DNA from: Kryptolebias marmoratus
Taxonomy: Eukaryota > Chordata > Actinopteri > Cyprinodontiformes > Rivulidae
DNA: 64,000 nucleotides
Direction of reading: 5' to 3'
Assembly: GCF_001649575.2 (NCBI RefSeq)
Contig: NC_051448.1
Coordinates: 15,330,108-15,394,107 of the forward strand
How positions within the stretch are numbered: the first letter of the stretch is position 1; each line of letters opens with the position of its first letter. The notes below the pieces were generated by a model. It worked only from the letters and a program-made list of their open reading frames with translations. It did no database searches and was not told the origin of the DNA. A program made the translations under genes and the position numbers. Below are positions 52,501 to 64,000 of the stretch, piece after piece.

Positions 52501-55500
52501 AGAGGGGAAAAAAATCACAGCAAATCAAGGATTTTCAGAAATATTCTGAGCTCCTTGGCCTGTCGGTCACATTTTTTTTTTTTTTTTCTTCAAATTAAGA
52601 GCATGCTGACTGCAGTCTACTGCACACTGGTCGATTAAAACAATATTTCTTTAATATACCTGAGATCACTGATACAGAAACTTAAATCCACCTGCTTCAA
52701 AGTCCTCAGAATGACCTAAACTTGTTAAGGAAATTTCTACATATGATGTCAGGGTATATAATTAATACAGCTAGTTTTTTTCCTGGACTTCCCTCCATTG
52801 TTTACCATAAATACCATGTAACCCTGAAAGAAGGGGGGGGGGTCACACACTCACCTGCATGCTGCCCGTGGATAATATTGAGTGTCCCATCTGGTGCCCC
52901 AGCATCCTGCAGCATTTTCGCCAGGAGCATGGTGCAGCCTGGGACGCGCTCGGACGGCTTCATCAGGTACGTGTTGCCGCACACCATCGCGATGGGGAAC
53001 ATCCACAGGGGAATCATGGCGGGGAAGTTAAACGGGGCGATGCCGGCACAGACGCCGAGCGGGAGCCGGTAGGTGTGAGTGTCCATGTCCTTGGTGATGG
53101 AGGGTAAGGTTTCCCCGAGCATCAAGGACGTGATGCTGCAGGCATGCTCGACCACCTCTGAGGGATGGGGAGGAAGGAAAAACGATCCGTTTGATCGATA
53201 AAAAGTGCAGAGATGGAAAAGACGAAATTAGCTCCGGCTTGGACTTCTATCAGCGGTCCTCACAATGCGCCTGAAACTTGAGTCCTCTGAAGCCCAATCT
53301 GTCAACCCGCCGGCTCTAATGAATGGACAATAATCTGACCTGTATGTTTACTATTTAATTTACAGATGCAGATAACCTGGAATTGGAGTCAAACAATGGC
53401 TTTATGTTTTATTGGTGTTTAATGACGTGCAACCAAAGCCAGCTCAATTATTATTAGGGTCAAAAACAAAAAACAAAAGCCTTCCATTAGGAAAAGCCTC
53501 GTCCCTGTCTACAACCTTTGCATATTCATATGCAGATCTCTGTTTAAAGAGATTAACCTGTCGCCCCGTCTCTAATCGTATTCATTAGACATAATTAAGA
53601 AGGCTCACACATGCCCATTAAAGCTCTGATAAAGAATATGCCAGGGATAAAACCCAAGACGTGACATGAGGCGGATTATCAGACAACCTGTGAGACAGGA
53701 TTGTGCCCAGGCACAAATCGGAAAAAATAAAAATGTTTGCCCAAAATCTATGTGCTGAAAAACCACTAGAGTCCATTTTTATTTCCAAAAACACTAAGAT
53801 AAATAGTCCAAATATTTATGTAAATGTTGTTTTTTTTAAAAATAAAGTTTCCAATTTTTTCATTAGTTGTTAAGACGACGTGTCAATCAATCAGAAAAAC
53901 TAAAACAAATAAATTACCAAGTCTGTAGCACACGATTTGGAAAACACACAACACTAATTTAATTTCTCACAGGGATTTCTAACGTTTGCATGTTTCCCTG
54001 CCGCTGTAAAGCTGCCAAAGCAAACAAGTGTTTTCACAGAGGAGCACGGCATGTTTTTAATACACAACTAAACACAAATAGATTTGCAATAAAATAAACT
54101 TGGTAGTTGTGCTGTGGGTAAACTGTTCGCTAAAATGTTGCTTGTACAACTTAAGATTTGTGCAAATCAATATAAAGCTCTCTCTATATATATATACACT
54201 GAAACAACCAAACCAGGGCCCTGTCCCATCACTAATTTAGTAGTAATAGTACATTTTGCAACAAGTACTTAGGTCCAACCAATTAACAGCCACCCTGCAG
54301 CCACGCAGGTTTTAAACCTTCACCCTGATAGAAACAGACTTTTCAGCAGGAGATTCAGACACTACAGAAGCTGAATTTCTGATAGTCAGTTAGTTCTGAT
54401 AGTTGGTGTTCCTTTTATTTTGTTGTTTTATAAGATGGAACTTAATTGGAATGTCATGAATTTGATTATAAGTAATAATTCTTCACAAATCTACACCCTC
54501 CGCTGAAAGCTGAACCTCAGTAAAAAATATCTGGAAGACTCCAACATGTTTTCTCTCAAAGACTTAGCCTTATTTGGCTCCATTCATATTTCCTTTAACT
54601 TCGACCAGCTTCCCAGTCCCCACTAATGACCCCACTAATGACGCTGCCACCGCCATGCTTCACTGTGGATGTCAACCAGTCAGGTTATCAACCCCAGTCA
54701 CACCACCAGAAGCGTAGTGGTTGCATTACTTACGCAGTCCTCTGAATACGTCTCCCTCTGCATCGGCGAGGGTTTTGCCCTGCTCCAAGGTGATTATTTT
54801 TGCCAGTTCTTTCTGAAACGACCCAGGAATAAACGGCAGGGGATCAGTTTTAGCAGACAAGCGAGCATTTACAGGAAGTTGGGCGCGCGGCGCTCGCAGA
54901 TTTCCCTACAATGTTGTCCTTGATGAGCTGCTGGTAGCGCAGGAAGATCTGCTGCCTGCTGAGGATGGAGGTCTCGGACCAGGACCGGAAGGCTCTGGAG
55001 CAGGACTCCGCAGCCGTCAGCATCTCCTCCTGAGTGGCTTTGGGAACGCGACCCACCACCTCATTGGTGGCCTGAAGAGAAGAGGATCCAGAACGACTAC
55101 AAACACTGCCGGTGCTTTCTATCACAGGCTGGACATTATTTTATCATCATAAACAACAAAATGTCTTCATCGTTTACATTTTTTTAATCATCGTGAGCTG
55201 ACAGATGGATACTTTTTAATACAGTAAACCATAAATAAAGTCTAGCCAAAGATTAATATCTGACCGCTTCTACAGCAGACTGGACTCTTAGAGAATCTAA
55301 ATCATAAAACACTTTCCTCTCACTTTACAAACTAGGCTTTTAAAAAAAACTGCCAATTATTTCCACACAGAAATGTTTCTAATCTACTGTTACAAAACCA
55401 CTCTTATTTATTTATTTTTTTTCCGCCAGCTTACGAGTGCAGGAGGTAATTTATGAATACTCACAGGGTTGTAGATGTCCAGCCATTCGGACGAGTTGGA

Positions 55501-58500
55501 CTCAACAAACTTTCCGTCAATAAATAGCTTGGTGGTGGGCTAGAAAATAAATCAAAAGCAGCGCCTGATTAAAATTCACTTCCTGTCCAGCGACACGGTC
55601 ACCAAGTTCCCTGACATTCATTAACCACGACGACGACGGGTGCAATGACTCTGCAGAGATTTTCAGACCGCTTTTCCTCCGGACGCAAAAAAAGTTCTGC
55701 TCACTCATTTCAAATATTTGCTATGCAACACATTTCCAAGCAAAGTCTAACTGGTGGATGGATATCTAGCTGACTGTAAACCTTTTGCTCCATTAAAAAA
55801 TACATGGAAAGCTTGATACTAATTAGAAATGTTGTCACAATAGTCTGTCCAGAAAAGCTGATCCAACTCTAACAGGGCAGAAATGCAGAATCTAGTTGCA
55901 TCTTTCCATTAAAGTTAGGTTTATTCTGTCAAATCCATTCCTGTATAGTTTTAAATACTACGACCTTAAAAATTGTTCTTTTAAAGTTTAATGTTAAACA
56001 TACAATAAAGAGGTAAGTTGTCCCCCAAAATGATGTAACTTTTGTCCACTAAACTGGTATTTCACAATTTTATCACTACTTCCAACTTGTCTTCCAGTTT
56101 GCCTTTCCTCCTGCACCATTTAAATGGCAACAGCTTTTTTTTAATAAGCACAAAAACATGCATTTCCTATAAAATAAAATGTTTTTGTGATAAAATGTTT
56201 TGAACATCTGAAACATTTGAACATCTGAAAAATTGTAAACCAAAAATCTTGTGAGTCTGAAAGACAGGTAACCTGACGAACAAAATCGTTTTACAAATTT
56301 GCAACAAAGCTCCCACTTATGCAGCTCAGGGACACTCAAGGGCTTTCAAATCTGTAATAAAATCATCTAATTTGACTGATTTCGTTATAGTTTGGGTGGC
56401 AGATTCCAGCTCGACTGAGCTCTTGACTCTGAATAAACTCAATCAAAGCCACGCGCCACCAAATGTACACTGTATTACCAAAAGTATTCACTTATCCAAA
56501 TCATTGAATTCAGGTGTTTTGATGCCTTCCATGGCCACACGTGGATAAAATCAAGCACCAGGGCATGGAGACTGCTTCTACAACCATAAGTGAAAGAATG
56601 GGTGGCTCTCAGGAGCTCAGTAAATTCCAGCTTGGCACTTTAACAGGATGGTACCTATGCAATAAGTCTAGTGTGGAAATTTACTCCCTACTAAATATTC
56701 CACAGTCAGCTGTGAGTGATGTTACAAAAAACGTGGAAGTAATTCGATTGGGAACGACAGCAACTCAAAGTGATAGGCCACGTAAAATCAGAGTGGGCTC
56801 AGTGGATGGTGAGGCTCATAAAGCACAGAGGTCACCAACTTTCTACAGAGTCAACAGCTACAGACCTCCAGACTTCATGTGGCCTTCAGATCAGCTCAAG
56901 AACAGCATGTAGAGAGCTTCATGGAAGCCTTCTGGGTTTGGCTGCTGCCAGGAGAACGGTTCTTGTCTGGCTGCGTTGTGCTAAGTGTAAAGTTTTGGTG
57001 GAATTATGGTGTGGGGTTGTTTTTCAAGAGCTGGGCTCGGCTGCTTAGTTCCAGTGAAATGAACTCTTAATGCTTCTGCATACCAAGACATGTTGGACAA
57101 TGTCATGCTCCCAACTTTGTGGGAACAGTTTGGGAATGGTACCTTCCTGTTCCAACATGGCTGCACACCAGTGTACAAAGCAAGGTTCATAAAGACATGG
57201 AGGAGTGAGTTTGGTGTGGCAGAACTTGACTGGCCTGACCTCAACCTGACAGAACACCAAGGATGAATTAGAGTGAAGACTGTGAGGCAGGCCTTCTGTC
57301 CAACATCAGTATCCAACCTCATAAATGAGCTTCTACATAGTCAAAAAATCTCATAAACACTCCTGAACCTTGTGGAAAGCTGTTGAAGAGTTGAAGCTGT
57401 CATAGCTGCAAACAGTGGGCCAACATCATAATAAACCCTGTGGATTAAGAATGGGAGGTCATATGAGTGTGGCGGAAGGCGAGGGAATATGTTTGGCAAC
57501 ACACTGCACATGTGAAGGAACATTAAAACCAATAACTTAGATGTGCCTTTGCTTTCTTTAAAGTTGCATGGGTTGGAAACATTGGACTACGTTTAAAACA
57601 AAACAATAAATTATTTGCCTAAAGGCAAACCTTTGCTTGTAACTTATTCTAAAAATACCAGGTAATAAACAACTTAAAGGTGTTCATTGCAAAGTCATAA
57701 AGACCAGACAAAAAGAAGGTCATAAAGTAAGAAACAAAATCTGCACAGTACTGTCCTCATAGCAAATGTTCATGTGTCCTTAAATTAAAAAATATGAAGT
57801 GACTGAAAACAGGTCATACCTTAAACTTATGGGCCATATTTGTTTACCTACAGCCTAATAAGGGTCAGTCACATGACTGGAGCTTCCATGTGGTATTCAG
57901 AGGATTCAACCAAATGCTTTGTTTACAATGAACGTGGACCCGCATTTCAGAATTGCACACACTACTGGGGTAAACGCTTTCAAACTGCACCATTTGATAT
58001 AGTTCAGGATAACCTTTTGTTAAGTTTGATTTCACACTTTGTAATGAGTACCTTTACCACAATAAACCCTGACTAACACCTGACAAATATTAGCTTATGG
58101 CTGTGTAATGACAGCAGATGGATGTCAGGGAATCTTACCACTGAAGAGGAGTAACACATGCGACCCAGCTGGAGAGGAACCTGGAAGAAAAACACACACA
58201 CTAGAACCTTATTCGCTAAAAAAAAAAAATCATTATTATTTTTTTGCTTACACGAAGCCTGCAAATAATATAAGCCTTGACTGAATGCTTCGGTGTCATG
58301 TCGCACATTTTAAGTGCAAATAAAGCCAAACTATCGAGTAAACCCTTGAGGAAAGGGGGGTGGACGAAGTCCAACGTGTGTGACTTTGTTAGCAGCCAGC
58401 TCGGGTTTGTAGCCGCTTTAGCTGCATAAGCATCAAATAAAACCCTACATTCAGCAAAAAACGAGCAAGAATTTGCCTTACCTTCTTCTTTAGAAATGGA

Positions 58501-58520
58501 CGGAAGAGAAGTGCTGCCAT
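46573..58520 (-). CDS. aldh6a1: Methylmalonate-semialdehyde dehydrogenase, mitochondrial
   Basis: Twelve coding exons, 5' to 3': 58482-58520, 58139-58180, 55465-55539, 54910-55071, 54734-54812, 52855-53157, 51022-51143, 50717-50906, 50423-50604, 49072-49251, 46793-46891 and 46573-46677. All are in phase (525 aa; human 535). The N-terminus ([26 protein letters not shown]) is basic and hydroxylated, as for a mitochondrial presequence. The enzyme domain shows [57 protein letters not shown] and [15 protein letters not shown], the catalytic cysteine in GQRCMALS (Cys307), EEIFGPVL, and the C-terminal [20 protein letters not shown]. The family converts malonate and methylmalonate semialdehydes to acetyl- and propionyl-CoA (valine and thymine catabolism), CoA-dependent and NAD-linked. 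The donor after 49072 (gtgggg) is weak. Introns carry Tc1-like remnants. It is divergent from samd15. Confidence 0.97.
49640..50120 (+). repeat. Unclassified 300-bp family, direct dimer in an ALDH6A1 intron
   Basis: Landmarks occur twice: ACAACTGATTAACTTTAGGA, GGCTATAACCCAGTTAAT, TTGGTAGCTGAAAGTC, and then AAGATGGTCGTCACAACTAA, GGCTATAACTTA, ACAGATAATGAGCTCAAA, GTAGTAGCCGAGAG. It ends with AAAACTCTGGCATGAAG, as does the copy at 62150. Confidence 0.65.
52001..52014 (+). promoter_or_regulatory. Candidate CTCF site in an ALDH6A1 intron
   Basis: CCACTAGGGGGCGC is a near-perfect CTCF core, preceded by CAGCCAG. It lies between the exons at 51143 and 52855. The CAGCCAGCCACTAGGGGGCG string is also common in dispersed fish sequences, so occupancy is not assured. 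Confidence 0.4.
54460..54675 (-). mobile_element. Fragment of a Tc1-like transposon
   Basis: CCAACATGTTTTCTCTCAAA, GGCTCCATTCATATTTCC, GACCAGCTTCCCAGTCCC and CGCTGCCACCGCCATGCTTC correspond to the transposase-coding strand (minus) of Tc1-like elements. It is a short, eroded piece in an ALDH6A1 intron. Confidence 0.55.
56468..57506 (+). mobile_element. Decayed Tc1-like transposon, internally deleted
   Basis: The left inverted repeat starts CACTGTATTACCAAAAGTAT next to TA (56466-56467), and the right end reads AATATGTTTGGCAACACACTG. Between them runs a broken transposase in the plus direction. The remnants include STERM-like and [14 protein letters not shown] helix-turn-helix residues, [26 protein letters not shown], and further down [11 protein letters not shown] and [15 protein letters not shown] pieces in different frames. 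The middle part, including the first catalytic aspartate region, is deleted around 56930, so the copy is non-functional. It lies in the ALDH6A1 intron between 55539 and 58139. Confidence 0.85.
56541..57330 (+). pseudogene. Broken Tc1-like transposase
   Basis: Several frameshifts and stops separate the recognisable segments, and a block between the DNA-binding and DDE regions is missing. It has no plausible coding capacity as a whole. Confidence 0.7.
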
Positions 58521-59044
58521 TGTGGTTCGTTAGCGTGTTTGTGTTGCTCTAAAACCCCTTCTACCGACCCACGGAGTGAGCAGAACTTCAGCTCCAGACA
58601 GAGGGATCCGAAGGACAGGACGGCGGCGGTGTACGCAAAGCTGCGCTTTTACCTGATCTACAACACCACACTGGAATGTCCATCCGTTAGACAGTCTGGT
58701 GCAGATGGTTTGTTAATCTGTGAAAACGATGCGCGATGCCATTCGCCGTTTTGGCACGGTGTGGGCGGGACACATGTTTCTAACAGCCAATCACAACACG
58801 CTGTTTACAAGACGCCCCAAATTACGAGGCGCCGGTTGGTTCTTGCTAAGATCGCGAACTTCAGGTCTGCCTACTTATTTGTTTTGGAAAGTCTGGTTTA
58901 TTGATAATTAGTTTCTCTATCACTTAAATCAGCAAGGCCAGAAGTAAATGTATGTACCCCGTTGTTTAAAAAAAAGTTTTTAAATTAGCTTAAATTCTCA
59001 AAGGTTTGCTTGGTAGCCTGGGGAGTGACCGTTTCCATAGCAAC
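58521..59044. promoter_or_regulatory. Divergent ALDH6A1-samd15 intergenic region with X-box-like motif
   Basis: The 524 bases separate the two ATG codons. No exon is evident. GTTTCCATAGCAAC at 59031-59044, directly before the samd15 ATG, fits the RFX X-box (GTTRCCATGGYAAC) with two mismatches. No TATA box is clear. Confidence 0.5.
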
Positions 59045-61908
<2,864 letters not shown>

Positions 61909-63400
61909 AGGAGCCAAGCGAAGCCATGTCAGCCGTGTTAGTCACACCGTTGGCTGGCGGCAGAGGTCACAGGCAGGCCGTGACATAGACACACCCCAGC
62001 AGCAAAACGAGGGTATTGTTGCTGCTGGTAAACAGGAAAAAAAAACTTTTTAATGGTTTTCTGCTTTTGGCTGTCATAAAAATCACTCTAAATACTGGAA
62101 ACAAAGTGATAAAAGAAGCAACAAAGACTGATTTCAATATAGCCCTTGTCTGTGTGTCTGTCTGTTAGCAAAATATCTCATGAACCACTGGTCCGATTTG
62201 AATGAAATCTTCAGGAAATAATCGTTGAATGAACATCTATAACTGACTCACTTTTGTAGCCAACCCATTTCAAGATGGCTGCCACAGCGAACTGACATTT
62301 GGAAACGCATTAATGGCTATAACTCAGTCAATTGTACAGATATTGTGCTATAATTTGGTGTGGTTGTAGCTGAGAGTCATTCACAACGGACACTCCAAGT
62401 GCTACTCATTGTGTAAGATCTTTGCTTAAAACTTTAGCAGTAACGTTATAGTCAACCTTGTTTGTCCGTTAGCAAAATATCTCATGAACCACGGAACCGA
62501 TTTTGATGAAACTTTCAGGAAATGATTATTGGATATACATCCATATATGATTAACTTTTGGAGTCAATCTAATTCAATATGGCTGCCACAGCTAGTCAAA
62601 ACGAACCAACACAATAATGGCTACAACTCAAACATTTTTACAGATATTGAGCTAAAGTTTGGCAAGGTAGTAACTGAGAGTGATTCCCAGCACATACTCT
62701 GAGCGAGATATCACCAAGATTTCAAAGGTTTGACCAAAAGCAACACTATCATGTCTCGTCAGAAGACAATCTTAGTCTAAAACTCTGGCATGAAAGGCGG
62801 CGGGCGACACGCATTCCTTCAAGGAATGATTGAATTCAGTTTGGAAGAAGCTTTTCTCATCCCAGCTGTGCTTCAACTGCCTGCTATTCCTCACCGTTGT
62901 GACTGGATGGTGGTATGGATTTGGAGCAGGAATCCTCTGGGGTAATTTTCTGGTTGACAACACGTATTTCACTGGAATCCCTAGGAGTGGTTTCAGTCAT
63001 TGTTCTTGAAAATTAAAAAGAAATAAGATTGGGGGGCTCACACACACACACACACACACACGCCATATTTTTTGCTTTACTTTGCCAACTTGCACAAAAG
63101 CCTTTAAAGATCTGCGCATCAGATAATGGTGGGTCCAGTGCCAAGTTGATCCAGAGGGAGTTTGGTGTTTCTGTTTCAGCCAGCTCACCACTTTCTGACC
63201 CCCCCCCCAAAAAAAAAAAAAAAATCTATGTGATACATAAGGTTCAGCTGTAGGTTGCTATTTTTGGCTTCAGGTGCTGCAAAGGTTGCATCCAGAAGGT
63301 GTGGATGGATTCTCAGCACCGCTCCTCCTCTTGTTTTGTCCCAATCTGATTCTGATCAGCTTCCCCAGGTTTTTCTTTTTTTTTGTTTTTTTTCCAGAAG
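61909..63400. other. samd15 3' flank and intergenic region
   Basis: No coding exon is supported. The stretch contains two units of the unclassified 300-bp repeat (62150-62835), a short (CA)n tract (63039-63061), and AT-rich sequence. No clear AATAAA for samd15 was found close to its stop. Confidence 0.5.
62150..62835 (+). repeat. Unclassified 300-bp family, direct dimer with complete end module
   Basis: Unit landmarks appear twice: GTTAGCAAAATATCTCATGA with ACC, TTTCAAGATGGCTGCCACAG / TTCAATATGGCTGCCACAGC, GGCTATAACTCAGTCAAT / GGCTACAACTCAAAC, ACAGATATTG, and GTAGCTGAGAGTCATTC / GTAACTGAGAGTGATTC. The copy ends AAACTCTGGCATGAAAGGCG with a perfect short palindrome CATTCCTTCAAGGAATG at 62812-62828. 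Confidence 0.75.
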
Positions 63401-63404
63401 TCCG

Positions 63405-63974
63405 CCGCGTGCTCTGCGCGTCGGAGTTCGGTCCGCATGAATAAATGATGATGCCCTGCCCGTGAGGGATGGGGCTGGGAGGCAACCGCATCTGCCTGCG
63501 CGCACACAAGCGGTCTCTGTGCGAGCCTCGGAGCGCACCCATTGCCATTCCGCGCACAGGAGGGAGCGGCGGGCGCTTCTGCTCACAAACGGAGCCGGCT
63601 CGGTGCCCGGCGGCGAGCGCAAAAACCCGGGGAGGGCGCGCGGGCTGCGACCTTCCAGGCGGCGGGGATTAGGCGAGCGAGCGAGCGAGCGCGCGCGGAC
63701 CTATAACATCTGGCGGGACGGAGCGGAGGGGAGCGGAGCGAGGCGTTTTCTCCCCACCCTCTGGAGGCGCACACGCAGGCGGATGCGCAAATACAGGCGA
63801 TTCCCCCTCCGCACAGCTGCAGCCTCAGAAAGCCACACCGGGACCCTTCAGGCGGCTCTCTCCTCTTTTTTTTCTCCCCCCCCCCTCACCCTCCCTCCCT
63901 CCCCTCTCCATCCATCCACCCATCCATCCATCCATCCACCCGGATGAAAAAACCGGAGTAACATCTCTTTGGCA
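63405..63974 (+). promoter_or_regulatory. CpG-rich promoter/5' UTR of an unidentified downstream gene
   Basis: GC and CpG content rise sharply from about 63405, with GAGCGAGCGAGC-type repeats near 63673, GGAGGGGAGCGGAGCGAGGC, and a (CCAT)n tract (63907-63940). This is typical of a CpG-island promoter and long 5' UTR. Overlapping long open frames in several frames here are a by-product of high GC. Confidence 0.55.
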
Positions 63975-64000
63975 ATGAAGGGGGTCGCAGGAGGAACCGT
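63975..64000 (+). CDS. Possible start of an unidentified gene, truncated by the window edge
   Basis: An ATG in good context (GGCAATGAAGG) follows the CpG-rich 5' region and opens MKGVAGGT before the sequence ends. Eight residues are too few to assign a family. It may not be the true start. Confidence 0.3.

Noticed and set aside
63462..63947. 161-codon frame over the terminal CpG-rich region
   Set aside because: It is rich in Arg/Ala/Ser from GC-biased sequence and ends in the (CCAT)n tract; more likely 5' UTR/promoter than protein.

Overview
This window is nuclear DNA from a vertebrate, almost certainly a ray-finned (teleost) fish, probably a percomorph. Genes are split into short exons with GT-AG introns. 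The encoded proteins match vertebrate orthologues. The non-coding DNA carries repeats typical of teleosts: decayed Tc1-like transposons, a tRNA-derived SINE with a (TGGA)n tail, and abundant (CA)n, (AT)n and (TC)n microsatellites. There is one 334-base assembly gap (39522-39855). I worked out exon junctions by eye and checked reading phase across each; all names rest on remembered family sequences, not on a search.

Layout. 354-1095 (-) is the first coding exon of a secreted or membrane protein resembling ARMH4, with a predicted non-coding exon ending at 2531. 4435-9951 (+) is ACTR10, complete (13 coding exons, 417 aa). 13867-19320 (+) is a VEGF-family gene, best called placental growth factor, pgf (7 coding exons, 170 aa). 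21465-23982 (+) is CIPC, the CLOCK-interacting pacemaker (413 aa), with a long 3' UTR to about 26.96 kb. 27923-37425 (+) is ZNF410 (10 coding exons, 445 aa, five zinc fingers). 38190-43406 (-) is ENTPD5, complete except for a few codons lost in the gap. 46573-58520 (-) is ALDH6A1 (12 exons, 525 aa). 59045-61908 (+) is a short SAMD15-like gene (123 aa). The last 600 bases are CpG-rich and look like the 5' end of a further gene on the + strand, starting near 63975; I could not name it.

The genes do not form an operon-like system; they are a syntenic block. From established knowledge, human ARMH4-ACTR10 lie at 14q23.1, and PGF, ZNF410, ENTPD5, ALDH6A1, CIPC and SAMD15 at 14q24.3. Here they are packed into 64 kb, without PSMA3 after actr10, FAM161B/COQ6 between znf410 and entpd5, or BBOF1 between entpd5 and aldh6a1. 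ALDH6A1 and samd15 share a divergent intergenic region; ZNF410 and ENTPD5 converge.

No new multi-gene system is evident. The observations most worth checking are regulatory and structural: a VEGF-A-like 72-nt basic exon in pgf with a NAGNAG acceptor; a GC-AG intron and an overlapping upstream ORF in entpd5; a zinc-finger exon in znf410 whose splice sites are embedded in microsatellites; an X-box-like motif directly upstream of samd15; several perfect CRE palindromes; and an unclassified, recurrent approximately 300-bp repeat family with a palindromic end module.
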